A DNA stretch of 64,000 nt, from NCBI GenBank assembly GCA_947650285.1, contig CANTFL010001075.1:1-64000 (forward strand), given 5' to 3'. This DNA comes from Hyaloperonospora brassicae. Lineage: Eukaryota > Oomycota > Peronosporomycetes > Peronosporales > Peronosporaceae. The notes beneath the pieces are model-generated. The model was given only the letters and a program-made list of their open reading frames with translations, was not told the origin of the DNA and did no database searches. The number at the start of each line of letters is the position of its first letter. The stretch's first letter is position 1. This document shows, in pieces, positions 37,101 to 50,876 of the stretch. Made by a program: the position numbers and the translations under genes.

Positions 37101-40100
37101 CGGGTACATCTTCCTGTCTTTGATACAAGCATCCCTTCTGCCGATGAAGATATACGTCATGTGAATACGAATGAGCCCGGACAGTCCCAGTGCACGATCA
37201 AATTCCAACGATTGTACAGTGATCGGCCAGTACGTCCATTCATGATGAACGCATGTCTATCGAGTGCGAGTAGTGTACTGTATTACCGCACGCTCTCGTT
37301 TCACCCACCGCTGATCGTGCATAACCTTACTGCTGGACCACTTGACTTTTGCTTGGCGACTCCGAGCGATTGGTTGCCTGCAGCTAAACAAGTGATAGCA
37401 CCAAACACTGCGGTGAATGCAAGCTGGGAAAGTTGTGAGCAACGTTTGTGCGAACGAGATACGATTGATGTCGCTGACTCACTTCTATGGCATTTGTCAA
37501 GCGAGGAGACTCCTCTAGTGCTCAGCATCCGAATGAAAGGGTTTGACTGGAGCGAGCCGCTTGAGCTCGATGAAGAACTAGATGACCTTGTGCGAATGAA
37601 GATGAAAGATATTGTGAGCGATGCACTCCTCTACGTTACTATCGAGAATCGAAGAAGTAGGGGTCACTGCCGTGAATTGTTTCTTTACGTGCCGTACTGG
37701 ATTGTAAACCTGACGAATTTGAAACTTGAGTTTGAATACGAGAAAGAGCGAATGGGGCGCGAACACAGGACCACGTAAGTTTGTTACGGAACGAAAGTTG
37801 CGACATTGGGAGTTTGTAGGAGGACTGACTGTAATTCGTTTTGTTGTTGTCAATGTCTAGACTGCTGGCAGGGCAAACACGGCTGGACCGTGATGAGCTT
37901 CTGTTGAAAGAAACCCAGAGGTCCAAGACTCCGCGGCAAGGTCACAATGCTCATCTACTGTATCCTGTTCTGGCTGGGGAATCCAAATGTGCGGATGAAT
38001 CTGAGGACCTTGGACAGCAGCACAGCTCGACCAATTACAGAGCACCTCCTTTTTTGCGTGGCAGTGAGCGCAAAAGGCGCCGCCCTCGACTTCTTCCGAG
38101 TGTTTTACCAGTAAAAGGCTTGTTGGACTTACTCCCAACGACAAACAAGTATGACTTACGCGATACTGGACACGTGGAAGTTTTGCAAGCTTGCCATTCT
38201 AACTACCGAAAAGACCGAGGTTGTGTTCGTCTCCGAGTTAGCAACGAAAGTGTTACAGCTGGCCTGGATACCAGAAAGGAGCATGGACACCGTAAATGGT
38301 CCGACTATTTCGTCTTGGAATTGGCCGGAACAATAGGCGAGATTGAAGCTGATGACTATGAAGCGAACCAGAAATTTAGTATCGGGTATTCGATTAGTCA
38401 GGCCGAAGGCCAATACTCACGAACGAAGGTAATCATGCTGACGCCACGGTTTATGCTCATCAACACACTGGACATTGCCATCGAGGTGTGCCATTCTTCG
38501 TCCAAGACGATGACGCCAACTATGACTGACATGGCTGACGGTAGTGGATCTTCGCACAACTCGCGGGTGGCGTCTTCCATGACTCCCGTCATCCAGCTAG
38601 ATGCCGGAGCATATGCCCATTTCCACTGGACTCTTCGATTCGCTAAGACACGTACGATACGGTGCCGTTTTGTCGATGATGGATGGTCATGGAGTGGGGC
38701 CGTGCCTTTGGTCGAGTCTGGCGAATACGCTGTTCGTATGCGTCACGAATCTTTGCGGGACAGCAAGCTCGTACGTGTGACACTAAAGATGGACTCGTCG
38801 TGTGTTTGCGTGTACTTTCGAGAAGAACTGACGACTGCACCGCCATTTCGTGTCGAGAATTACTCATTGGAAACGCTTCGAACGCACCAACACCGCGTGC
38901 GCCGCAGCGAAATCTTATTACCGCACCACAGTCTGGACTATGCATGGGATGAACCCACCGAGGAACGCTTGCTTGTCGTAGACATGCTCCCCTCGGCGGC
39001 TGGCGACAATAGTCGTCCACTGCGCATCGGAAGTTTCGACTTGGATAAAATCCAGCGGTATCCGGATTCGCTCGGCGGTACTTTGGGAATCGAAGTCTCT
39101 ACGGACGGCCCCACCCGCGTGCTGCGGTTTACGGACACGCGTCTGCGTGGTGAAAAGACCTTGGCAATGCGATCTCATAATGCAAACGATTTGGCAACAC
39201 GGACTGATGCAAGTGGGACAACCGGTATGGAGTTTCTTAGACGCTTTGTGACTGCACCAATGGTGCATGTCGTATTGCACCTCCAAGGTGTGGGTATATC
39301 AATTGTTGACAGCGCACCCAAGGAACTGATATACATGTCAATCTCAGGCATCACATTGAATGTTCTTGTCAGCGAGAATGATCGGGCCGACGGGAGTGCT
39401 GCGGTTGCCGGGAACGGAGCGTCGTTGTCGCGGCTTCAGAGAGAGACACGACCGCGGATCCTAGCTTGCTGTTTTGAAGTGAGCGATGTACAAGTTGACA
39501 ACCAATTGCAAATGACGCCGCATCCTGTACTGCTGCGCTTTTCCCACGTGAACGGCAGATCACGACGGATTAACGGGCAAGGAACAAATATCCCCGCGCT
39601 ACAGATAAGTCTCGTAAAGCACGACGAGTACGCTGGTATCGAGTTCATTCGGCATTTGAGTGTCAAAGCTCTGCCAGTGCACATCCGGGTGGACGGTGCT
39701 TTGCTCTATCGAATACTCCCTCTTCTGGTCCACGCCAAAGTTCTCGGCAGCAATGGAAATGCTGGAACAGCGATTAAAAGGCAAGCTGGTGTTGTGAATT
39801 ATGGGGAAAGTAAGAGCGGTGAAAGGATCCGGGCTGTACATAGTCGCTTGTTGCTTCGAGACTTAAATGCTAGCCTGGAAGTTCCGGTTAAGGTGCTCGA
39901 GGCAGCCCAGAACGACGGCGTGGTATCTGCAGAGTCGAACACCCGATCAACAGCATCCGCAACAAAAGCACTCGCACGGAGAAACAGCGTCCGGCGACAG
40001 CAGCTCCTAAGCCCACGTCACAAGCACCACACCACACCAGCCGCAGAAGTTCATCGCTACTCGGCATTCAAACATGGCAGCCTGAGTGCTATTGCTACGA

Positions 40101-41740
40101 ATGATGAGCAAAAGAAGCTGTACTTCGAGGAGTTCCACATCGATCCCATCCACGCTATGGTCAGCTTTTCGTTTGGTGACAGTGCAGGCGCCATTGTGGA
40201 CGGCAACTTGTCTCCACTGCCGTATGCAGCCGCATCGACGGATCCGTCATCGGCGAGAGAGTCATCTGTCGTCACAGTTGGCCCTCTGCGGCTTATCCTG
40301 AGTGCTATTGGTACTAGTTTGACTAAGGTAGCGAATGCTCCGTTCCGACTCAAGGCGCTGCACATCCGTAATTCGTTTGTACAGCCCGACGCATTGGCAA
40401 CGCGGCTGGCGTCACACTATCAGAGCGAGGCGCTCCGACAGGCTTACGTTATTCTTGGAAGTGTCGACGTGCTGGGCAACCCGATGATTGCGTGGAAAAA
40501 CCTTCGTGGCGGTTTCCGGGAATTCATTTCCGAGCCAGCGCACGGGCTCTCACAGCGAAGTCCACAAGCTTTTGCTTTCGGTGTGTGGCGCGGATCGCTG
40601 TCGCTCGTGCGGACTTCAGTGTATACCTTCTTGGACTTCCATACGCGCATTCTCAAGGCTTTTTCTCTCGGCCTTTCTGAGGCTTGTTTGAAGTTGGATG
40701 ATTACACAGGCTACCCCGCTACGCGCCATATTTTCCAGGGTCTCGTGCAAGGTGTTTCGGGTATGGTGGTGGCTCCGATTCACTCGTTCGAAGAAAATGG
40801 TGCACAAGGTATTCTGCCTGGGTTAGTGGCGGGTGTGTTCGGAGTCGTGCTCAAACCATTGCTAGGCATCTCTTTGGCTGTATCAACGACTGCTGCTACC
40901 CTTCGTGATGCTGTTGACCCCAACATCAAGGCAGTGCTTGTACACGTACGGCCGCCACGCCACATCGATCTTCGGACAAAGAAACTCAAGGTCTACTCGT
41001 ACGTGGAATCGCTGGGTGAAGAGATTGTGGGCAAGATCCGCGGTGGCCGCTACCGTGGTGATGGGTACCTGGGCCACGTCGACTTGAAAGCTACTCACCA
41101 ATCCGTCTTGGTCACCCGCAAGCGTGTTTTGTTTCTAACTGTGAAAGATGCAGCCTCGACGCAAACTGCCAAGTATGATGTCGTCTGGGAATTGCTTGCC
41201 GAGGAGATCGTGATGGTGGATTGCTCCAGGACGTCAAATGAGCAGGCAGTCAAGATCTATTACATGGAAGATGAGTTCCGCGCGGCTGGTGGTGCTGGTC
41301 TCAATTCCCGTGGTGCGACTGGGTCTACTGCAGTCACATCGAACCGCCAACGAACGCTACGTGTGTCGCGCGGCATGTTTTTGCAGAAGCACGAGGTGGC
41401 CCTACCAGAAACAAAAGTACTGTTCTTCCGTGCCATGCTACAGCAGCAGGAGCGTTCTTTGCTCACCAAGATGAACAGCAGCGACACAGAGGACCGCTCC
41501 TTGCATCACTCTGTCCCTATGCCGCCTTTGACAAGATCAAGCTCGATGGAGTTAGGTCCAACTTGGCAGGCTCAGTACTCGTGCATGCCGCCGCAGTACC
41601 CCATCTTTCGACTGCCACGGACACTGCACCAGAGTCGCAGTTCTGCAAACCTTGCGCAGGCGCTACACGCGCACAACAACTACAGCCAGCAGCGAACCCC
41701 TACGCGAACGAAGGGTGGTTTGCATGCAACCAAGACGTAA
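28197..41740 (+). CDS. VPS13: VPS13 bridge-type lipid transfer protein
   Basis: Four exons (28197-28646, 28760-34387, 34464-37774, 37861-41740) give 4422 residues, in line with large VPS13A/C/D proteins. VPS13 moves bulk phospholipid between organelle membranes at contact sites. The chorein N-terminus is clear (MFETLVTGLLTSALGSYI, LKIPWNRLQ), with the family motif DNVELHIRRIHIRLED rebuilt across intron 1. Middle repeats are long and poorly conserved, with acidic, Ser-rich insertions. Adaptor-binding (VAB) features appear near residue 2680 (STYWIRNNTGMPLRYW), 2970 (FHPPLIVHNLTAGPLDF) and 3100 (LYVPYWIVNLTNLKLEFEYE). The ATG2-C/DUF-type end (NPMIAWKNLRGGFREFISEP) starts near 4000 and a PH-like end (YSYVESLGEEIVGKIRGGRY) near 4165. 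Introns are 113, 76 and 86 bp. The last about 150 residues are low complexity. Confidence 0.95.
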
Positions 41741-41816
41741 ACACGCGTTTCGTTTGATCAACCGTGTATTCTGGCTTCGTGATAGGTACCTGGTCCCAAC
41801 GCTTCATCGACCGCTC

Positions 41817-44363
41817 CTACCGATCTTTCGCCTTTGTACTGGCCTTCCACATACCGCCATAGATACTGCCGGGTCGAGCCAGTAGCTCTTCGTGCGTCCC
41901 AAGCTCGGCAATGCCGCCATCACGCATGACAACGATCTGATGTGCGTGGCAAATCTACAGTACACACACGTAGGACGAACATTAATGGTGAGCGCGTGAC
42001 CTACAGCCAAACTACCGTCAGACACGGTTGAGACTTACAGTAGACAAACGATGTGCGATAACAAGCATCGTGCGGTTAGCCTTGAGACGATTTAGCGCAG
42101 CTTGGATTTCTTGCTCGGTCACCGTGTCGAGCGCTGACGTGGCCTCGTCCAGGATGACGAAAGGCGGGTCCTTCAGCAACGTGCGCGCAATGGCGACACG
42201 CTGTTTCTCACCACCCGAGAGCTTTAGTCCACGCTCCCCTACTTTTGTATTCCACTGATCCGGAAGCTTCATGATAAAGTCGTAGATGCGGGCAGCCTTC
42301 GCTGCTTCGACGACCTGGTCGAACGTTGCGTTGAGGTTGCCATACTTGATGTTGCAGAGAATCGTGTCGTTGAACAAGACCGTGTCTTGAGGTACGATGC
42401 CAATTGCTTGTCGCAGTGACTGCTGAGTGACTGTGCGAATGTCCTTGTGGTTGATCACGATTTTACCAGAGTCGCAGTCGTAGAAACGGAACAGTAGCCG
42501 TGAGATCGTGGTTTTTCCAGCCCCTGTCTCGCCAACAAGTGCAGTCGTTGTGCCACGTGGGATGGTGAAGCTCAAGTCCTTGAGACCAGTAGTAGCCGGC
42601 TGGGACGGGTAGTGGAAATGCACCTGGCAAAACGACACGTCAATGCCGACCTCCGAATCGTGTTTGGACACGCCGAGCTGCACCGCATCAGGCGAGTCCA
42701 ACACGTCGGGCTCTACTGACAGCAGTTCACTCAGCTTCTTGATGTCAACGATCGAGTTTATCACCATGTTGTAGATTCCACCCAGGAAAAACAACGGTGC
42801 AAACAGGTTGGTCAGATACACCGAGATGGCAACAAAAGCACCAATGTCAATCTTGCGCCCGCTGTCCTCGCTTACTACGTGCGGAGCTGCCAGCGTAAGT
42901 GCTGCCAGGACCGTAGCCTGAATGATGATAGCCTGGGTACCGTTGAGAACACTCAACGATGCCTGCGTAGACAGCGAGTACCGCTGGTACTTGGCGATCA
43001 CTTTGGAATATTCCTGGACTTCATGCAGTTCGTTGCCAAAATACTTGATCGTCTCATAGTTCAGCAACGCATCAGTCGCCTTGTCGTGGTACTCATTGTC
43101 GTGGCGCATCGAAGCCTCGCGATACTTCTTTCGCCAAAGCGTAATTTTAATCGTGAGGTAGGCGTACACGACCAAACTAGAGAACGCCACAAAGCTCAGC
43201 CCCGCCAGCTCGAAATGCATTGCAAAGATCACAATCACCACCACAGATTCGGCCAAGGTCGGGATCAGGTACAAGAACACATACGACACGACGCTATTAG
43301 CGGATTCCACACCGCGATCCATCGAGCGCAGCACGTCACCTAATTTCTTCTGCACGTGCCAATCGTACGACAGTGACTGCACATGCGCGTACGTCAGCGT
43401 CGCCAACTCAATGTACGCCGTCTGTTTCACTTTAAGATAGATCAGCGATTGCATCTCTTTAAACAGCTTTGACACGAGCATCAGAGCACTGAAAAGCGCA
43501 ATCGACGACGTCGCGCGGCCAACATCTTTCGCGACGAGCGCATTCGTTGCTTCCGCCATCGACAATGGTGCTGCCAAATTGGCCAATTTACTCAGAATCA
43601 GCACAACGTACGTACTCGCTGCACGCAGTTTGTTCGTTGCTCCACGCGGCCAAAAGTACGGCTTCAAGATCGATACAAATTTCACGAACGAGATGCCGCG
43701 CGGTGGCGCCTGTTCACCTGTGCTCGTGCCTTCGTCCACGCGCGGCAACGTGTCGCTCTCGCGCTGGACAGGAGCCTGCACCGAGTCCAGCAAGTAATTC
43801 AGATTGACCGCTTCCAGCACTGTGAAAATCAACGGCAACGAGTTGGCCACGTTTGCGTCCACGAGCGTCTGCGTCGCGTCCCCAGGACTTTTGTCCATTG
43901 CGTCCAACGCAAACGCGTTCACGGCCAAGAGCGCCAAAAAGGCGAGACAGAAGAGGTACACGGTCCACGTGACAGCCCGTGCATCGGGCCAGCGCATTGC
44001 GAGCAAACACAAGAGACTCTTGAGCGCTGTGGCCCAGACAGGAAGTCCCCAGAAGCGCCACGCGAGGCGGTGTGTGTCCAGCAGCCACTGCAGTCGCACA
44101 AAAGTTGACACACCTAAACTCCGCGCACAGACCACAACGAGAGCGGTCAAGTCGCCGACCAGCAAAAGCAGTAAACTAAACTGGAAACACGACATAGCGC
44201 GCGGCTCCGATGCTTTGCGTCGCGGCCGCACGCGCGAGTCACGACCGCCGTCTGCATCTGGCCGAGCGTCTGTTTGGTCCACTGACAGCCAATGGGAAGC
44301 GCGACGGTCGGTGGCCGGTGGTGGCACTAGCGGTGTGGCTTCTGATACCGACTGCTGCGTCAT
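41817..44363 (-). CDS. ABC half-transporter, ABCB6/HMT1 type
   Basis: Two exons (44363-42039 and 41954-41817) give 820 residues. An N-terminal multi-helix TMD0 is followed by the ABC membrane domain (KPYFWPRG, LSYDWHVQKKLGDVLRSMDR, SVVSYVFLYLIPTLAESVVV). The nucleotide-binding domain has Walker A GETGAGKTT (about 608), LSGGEKQRVAIAR (about 713), Walker B VILDEATSALD and HRLST. The intron lies right after HRLST; exon 2 supplies IVVMRDGGIAELGTHEELLA. The extra N-terminal domain and the KPYFWPRG and GDVLR motifs point to ABCB6/HMT1 (porphyrin, heavy-metal or glutathione-conjugate transport in vacuole or mitochondria) rather than ATM1. The start is the first real ATG at 44363. The frame is open to 44489 but begins with TTG, and an initiator-like site lies about 55 bp before the ATG. 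Convergent with VPS13, 76 bp apart. Confidence 0.93.
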
Positions 44364-45936
44364 GCGGAGCCAATGAAATTGTCGCTGGAGCTCCTGAGCG
44401 TTTGGTAGTCGATTCGAAAGTGAGCGTGTGTGACGGGGCGTGGGAAAGCGCGCAGTGTGATTGGACGAAAACGAGCGTGAGTGGGACAAACACTGCGAGG
44501 CCGACGGGACCGCGCAATAAGGACTCCCTCTGATTAGTTGGCCTCTCCCGCCCGATAAGGACGTACAGTAACGAGGTGTTAGTCCACGGGGTGTATACTG
44601 ATAATTGCTTGACGGCTGCGAAGCGATCGGTCGGTTCGTGTCGGCCGAATGCGCGACGCGCGTTGTCGATTGAGCGCTTTTTTCTTCGTGTTCAGTTGAC
44701 TCGTTGTAGCTTTGTGTAGGCTTTACGTGTCTGTCGTCATGGATTGTTTGTTGGGTGTTTTAAGGGAAGGAACACCTGTTGGAATCACACGTCGGGGACG
44801 AAGTTGATGCTACGTGGGTTGAGAGTACCCAGTTGAAAGAGGTATAAGGAGCACAACAAGCAGTTGAGTGGCTTTGTTGGATTACATCGGGCAGGGAGCA
44901 GGTACCACGCCGGACATTGATCCTTTTGGTCGTTGTATAACCTTCTGCGATAGATACTTCCTTCCGAATTGATCCATTGCCTCTCTTGTCCGCTCTGTCT
45001 TTCAGTCCTCTTCCAGCATCGCATTGTCGATCAGCTCTGGCTGAGCGCTCTTTGCAACGAGCAACGTGTGGTTGAAGCTGTTGGCAATGGCCAGGGCAAC
45101 ATTTCGGTTTTAGTAGCTACCGACCAGCGCATGGCATTCCGTTGGCCGACTTTACAGACCGTATTGACCTCTCCACGCTTGTCACAATCGATCTCATTCT
45201 GCAGACGATAGTAACGGTAGCACTGCTGCAATGACGCGATGTTGCCGGCACCCCGGCGGGATGTATCTTGGCCGTCTTTTTGGCAAAAGAGGCTGAACCC
45301 TGACGTATACATGCTTCAGGTCATCCATAACGACGCTTGATGGAGCGATGTCAATCATAATAAGATGCTATCGGCTGACTGCATAGCTACAGCTCGCAGA
45401 GAAATTTACCCACATAAAATAGAGCTCGGGCGTTTACCACACCATTGTAAACGCGTCGAACCTGTTTAGAAGACTGTAGTTACAGTACATCGTTGTAGGA
45501 CTGATTCGAAACCTTTTGGTCGGGTTTCTCTCTCGTAGTCTCCTGAACTCGTTGTTAGCTTGTTGAAAGCGGAGATGGCGTTCCTTTTGCTTTCTCTGGT
45601 CCGAGGTTTGACCAACGTAAGTTGTTCAGCTTTTTGCATGAATGCATATTGCACAATCATCCGGGAAGCTGCTTCTCCGTGAATTTGTTCTCTCCGCGGG
45701 GTTATTCAAACCTCCGTTTGCTCTTCGCATGATTAATTGGAGGGAACAACGGACATTGGGATAGTTATGCTCCAAGCTAACATCGCGGTCACACTACGTG
45801 TACTGACTTAAATTAAACGCAACACGTGATCCGCGCTCCCGTCTCTTCTCTCTCTCTGTCTCGTGCTCTGCATGTGAAGTTCGCAAAGCTGCCGCATACG
45901 ACGAGTCGGTCTCACGTCGTTTCCAAACCTTGACAT
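44364..45936. other. Intergenic, no gene recognised
   Basis: Apart from the ABC transporter promoter at its left end, this 1.6-kb stretch has only short frames (the longest about 93 codons). A plus frame at 44969-45211 has no domain. A CT-rich run (TCTCTTCTCTCTCTCTG) lies near 45842. I see no repeat or RNA gene. Confidence 0.55.
44415..44424 (-). promoter_or_regulatory. Oomycete initiator-like element of the ABC transporter
   Basis: Read on the minus strand, CTCACTTTCG fits the oomycete initiator consensus (TCA, any base, then pyrimidine-rich). It lies about 55 bp upstream of the ATG at 44363. Transcription starting here would exclude the upstream part of the open frame, supporting the chosen start. 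Confidence 0.5.
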
Positions 45937-48900
45937 TCAGACGGTCAGGTCGTCAATTTCTGACAAACTGCAGCGCTGGAAACGCAGCGAGTCCCAATCT
46001 TGGCCATTCATCGATGAAAACGGAGACGTTCCTGCTGCTGCTGATGTCTGCATGCCCAGTGATTCATTGCTGGAAGGACTTGCCATGTTGGACGATTCTG
46101 CGAGCAAATGAGGTGGAAGCAGCGCACCAGGACGGGCATCATTCACTTCGAGATTGTGCTGCGGATGCCGCCTCACAAGCTTATCCAGAGTCTGCCGCAT
46201 CAGACGAACTGCAGCTTCTTTCGTATGGTCACTTGATCTTCGCTCTTGCAGTATGCGCAACACGTTTTCATGACTCTGGATTGAGATCAGCAATGCCTCG
46301 GAGAACGATGCAATGTCGATATCTCGTAAGTCCAAGTCGTTCATAGGTGTCGCCACAAACTTTGCCAGATAAACGTCATGCAGAACGAGTACACTTGAAA
46401 GCTCTGGGTACTGGTACCGGAACGAGTCGGCGGCTATCAAGTGTTCAGGGTTCCAGCGTGGCCACGTCTTTGTCGCAGCTGCAGCTTGTACCTTTGCGAG
46501 CTCAGTTGTGATGCACTTTTGCAACCGTTGCCTCATACTTACGGTCCAGATGAGCGTTGCCGTGTCAATGTCTTCAGCAGTTTGCATCGCCAGGACAAAT
46601 CGATCAGGGGATGAACGCAGCACCTACACGTCAACAGCAGAAGAATGGTACGTCAGTATTCGTCAACGAAGGAGCGGTGAAACAAGATGCCGGACAATCG
46701 CACTCGGACAAAGCTCGGTGTCAGCAGCTGATGCAGCAATTGGGTTGCCAATCCTGGCGCGGAGGCGCCTTTCGGTTCGAGACACGCACGCAAGACCAAT
46801 GCAGCGCTTCGTATTGCACCAAAGAATCGTGACGTGGTCCGCTGCGTCTCTCCTGCCGAGCTGCCGATCTTGTTGCGTTGGTGGCCAATCTTCTTACGAT
46901 CATGTGTATGCATATCGGTTGCATGCCCTTCTTCACCGTCATCAGCACACGATGTGTCCGATTCACTCCGTGTGTCTGAGGCCAGCGACTCCGGTGTCAA
47001 TGCTTCATCAATATCACCGGCCGGGCAAAACGCTACGATATCCAGAAGCGACAGTATGCCACCGGCGTTGACCACTAGTGCACGAAGACCAATAAAACGG
47101 CACAATCCACCGAGGCACCTCAGACACAGGCTCGCTGCGTCAATATTTGCGTACTGTACAATCACTTGACGTGACGCGAGCTCGATCAATGCGATCACCA
47201 CTTCCGGATTCCTCCTTATAGCTCGAACGCCTGCTTCCTCTTGGTTTGCCAGAGTCGATAGCACCTCTGTCAAGCGACGCAAAAGTACGCGCGCCATGTT
47301 TTTATTGCCTCGATCGCTCCGCCAATGGGGTCCAGACACTTTCACCATTTGCAGGGCATGCTGGTACGTGGGTCCGCGCATCCGCTCAAGACAATCGGCG
47401 AGCACTTGTAGACCCCGCTCTTCAAAAAATAGTCGACACGTGCCGGTATTGAGGCTGTACTTCTCAGGAGTAGACAGAATCGACACAAAAAGCTCCAACG
47501 ACAAAATCCCGCGCAGCTGGTCTGCTTCACTGAGCATGGACCGGCGCAGCGGGGCCAATAGAGACTCATAGAAATCGCTCTTGATCTTGACTTCAGCACA
47601 ACAACGGGCTGGAACGAGTCGAGCTAAAGCCTTCAAAATTAGTACTTGTACCTCCCACGGTTCAGCTGCACATGATCTCTCGCTAAGCAAATGCTGTGAA
47701 CGTGACGTCGAGAGGCTAGCACTTTCAGTTCCGACGTACGCAGCTTCTTTGCGACCGACCACCGCGAGCTCTTCGAATAGCGCGTAAATTGACTCGCTAT
47801 ACACCTCCGGCATCCACTTGCCCAAGAACTCTCCATCGCCTTCAACGTAAGAACGCAAGAAGATATTGCCGATGAAAATATCATCATCTTCGTAGTGGTG
47901 ATCCGCGTCGGCATCTGCAACAGATTTCCAGCTTGGCGTTGACTCCTGTTCACTGAAGCCCATATACTTGAGTTTCAAATACCGATACAACCGCACGCGT
48001 TGCGCAAGACCCCAGTTCACATCCGCCGCGCGTATTTGGGATACGTTGAAAACGTTTGTAAATTTCTCAGAGCTTACCGAAAGCAAAAGCCGTTCCATAC
48101 CACAACCACCAAATCCAAGTGCATCGCGTAGCAAAGTGCTGAAATCGCTGAAGGAAGTTATCGAATAGGCATCCGTCACCTTGCTGCAGACGCTCAAGGG
48201 TTGCGCGCAACACTTCTTTAGAAATGCAGCTGTGGCCACGCACATTCCCATCCCTTTTGGATCACAACTAGCGAGCAAAGCGTACACAAGCGTGAGAGAT
48301 CTCCAGCTACTGTCCACTGTTGCACTCATACGTGATTCGGCAGACACCGGGCTATACGAAGTTAACGATGAACAACCTGATGTTGCTACAGCTTCAGAAG
48401 AAGTGCTGCAGTCATCGTCATTGTTGTCCAGAAGCTCCAATTGCTCCAACAGAAAGAGTACATGAGTGATAGTCACATGGTCCAAAGTCTCCACCGCAAT
48501 GAGTCGACAGAAGATGATGCGCTTGGGGCGAAGCAGCTGCAATGCGAACTTGTCACGCCTAGTGACCGCAAGCAGAACCGAGATGCCTGCCCGCAACATC
48601 CCGTCGCGCTGATTGACTACTGCAACAGCCTCATCTTCCGGTTCTACAAACCGCACAGATGCATCCTGGTCAACTGTGTCGACTGATTCAAGAGGTGTTG
48701 ACAGCGTTGCTAGAAGTGCGGGATCCGTTAGAACGTCGACAACAGTGCGCGCCACTGTTGTGCCAAGTTGACTCAAGTGTTCCGACAGAACGTTCTGCGA
48801 GGTACCGATAGCAGCATGGAGTAGAAGGAAACATTCGCGAACAAATGCGGGCGAGTGGTTCATGTGATCACGCAGTAGCAGGAGTACGTAATGGGTTGGG

Positions 48901-50876
48901 ATCTGCCCATGAAACAACATTGCATAGCGTCGGACAATCAACCGCAAGCACCGAGCACACCAAATTGCTCGTTCTTCATCGTCTTCTACCGCAAGTTGAT
49001 CAAAAAGATGCCAAGCCAAGATGACGGGCTCAGCAATCTCGTACGCGTTCGTCAAGTCAGCCACATGAGGAATCAAGTACTTCACAAAGTAGTTGTTCAC
49101 CACAAGCTCTTTATGCATCGAAGCGTAACTCACGTGAAACATCTCGTAGTGCCAGCGCGGTATGCGCTCTCCAGACCGCACGACCTCATTCTCTGTCATG
49201 TGTCGCCGGCGACGTTCGAGAGCTTCAATTTCACCTTGCAAAGCTGAATGCAGTTCTGCACGCATAGGGGCACGCCAGACTAATTTCGGACTCTCATGTG
49301 TAAGGAGGATAGCCTTCATCATTTTTCGCCAGTGTTCGCCCTTTTCGCGCGCTTCACTGCGCCATCGTTCACAGGCGCCCCCGCCGGAATCTTCTGCGTC
49401 ACATGCATGCGACGCTAACCGGTTACGTTTAGTTCCAACGCTCTCATCAGCTTCAGAAACGTTGGACTTCGTTGTTAATAGGCGCTTGGGGTGGTCGAAA
49501 TCAAACGAAAAGTGTGGCAATGCTCGCACACCACTTGCTCCAAGCGTAGCCTTGGCAACGAGTGGCGATGCCATCGTGTGCTGGACTTTAGACTCCACGC
49601 GATTCTTTGCCGGCATAAAAAGTCCAACTGGAAGTATGCGGTTCATCGTCTCTGTCGAGCTGCTGTTGCCAGCACAGAATACCGCAACGAGGTCAGCGCA
49701 CAACTTCTGCAAGTCCGATCCAAGTTCATCGCTATGCGCATCTTCTTCCCTGTGCTCGGTTGTTTTCATCTTTGCATCTTCTTGCACCGCTGTTTCCAGT
49801 GCGTACAACAAAGCGCCATATACCCTCGCCGTTTCCTGCAGTCGATGCACCTGATCGAGGTCCGCGATACGAAACAGCCCTTTCACCAATCGAATCGCAA
49901 GCGTCGTGACTTCTTGGCCACAACCCTCTCGGCAATGACACAAGTCCAGTAAAGTCACCCGAGCATCCGTCAATGCGTTTACTGCTTGTGTGCACGTCAC
50001 AGCATCTGTTCTTGCTCGTCTCGACACGAGTGTCACGATAAAAATGTTCAGCACGCTTTGTAGCACTGGTTCAGTTTTGTTCGTCTTCTCCTGCTTCTCG
50101 ACAGCAGTCCCGTATTGCACCAGCAACGACACCAGCACTTCGTATCCTCCTGACTCAGCAAAATGTCGTCGATTCGCTGCTTCGCTTCGATCTGCGGCTT
50201 TATCACCAACGTCAAAGTCCAGACAGGGCGACAGCATCAACTCCAGCGTCTCCAAGCCCGACAAAACACTCGTTCGTGCCGGCCGATGGAGACACGCTAG
50301 AAAAGGCTTCAACGAGCACTTGGCGCAGAGTTTGTAGAGCTCTCGCCACCGAATCACGCGCCGGAAGCTCGTGAGGATCAGTGGCGTCATGTCGCGTCTA
50401 CTGTTGCATGGCATCTGCACCGTTTGCTCTTGCAGTAGCTCGTGCATTACATCAAAAAGACGCCGCTGCTTGACGGCGACACGCACGACATTGGTGAAAC
50501 TTGCATCGGGCACTTGGAGCTACGAATCAATTGACACACAACACACACGATAGTAATCGGATGAGTCATGCGACAAGCAGTAAGTTCTAACTTTGGTCAA
50601 CAGTATTGGTGCATGATCGTGGTATGACCGTATGCAGATATGCTCATATCGAGACATAGAGAGTGGTCGTCATATCAACGTATAGAGTGATCGGGATATC
50701 AATGCATATCATGAGAGTCGTCGTATCAATGTCTCGAGTACCTCGAGTGGGAAGAGCGCGCAGAACGTGCAGAGGATCTCTTCGAGTTCCGTGTCGCTGA
50801 CGTTCCGTGGTGCAGTGCGCAGCGAGAGCACGTTGCGTAGAGCGTGTTGCTGCTGCACGGATCCAGCCTGCCCCAT
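45937..50876 (-). CDS. RME-8/GRV2 (DNAJC13)-like endosomal protein lacking the J domain
   Basis: Three exons (50876-50742, 50519-46704, 46623-45937) give 1545 residues. RME-8 proteins sit on endosomes and control retromer-dependent sorting. Three IWN-type repeats are visible: SPKLVWRAPMRAEL with IPRWHYEMFHVSYASMHKEL and NNYFVKYLI (about 457-545); VNWGLAQRVRL with IFIGNIFLRSYVEGD (about 875-930); and ATLIWTVSMRQRL with FRYQYPEL and LHDVYLAKF (about 1340-1400). They have the family's order and armadillo-like spacers. Plant GRV2 has a J domain right after repeat 2, but here only about 27 low-complexity residues join repeat 2 to EPWEVQVLILKAL, and no HPD occurs anywhere. The N-terminal PH-like part is also missing. 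Exon 1 is inferred from its ATG, donor and phase. Intron 1 (222 bp) contains loose TATCAA/GAGAG repeats. The protein is shorter than usual (over 2200). Confidence 0.78.

Noticed and set aside
44364..44489. Longer N-terminus for the ABC transporter
   Set aside because: The frame begins with TTG and has no ATG before 44363; an initiator-like element lies inside it.
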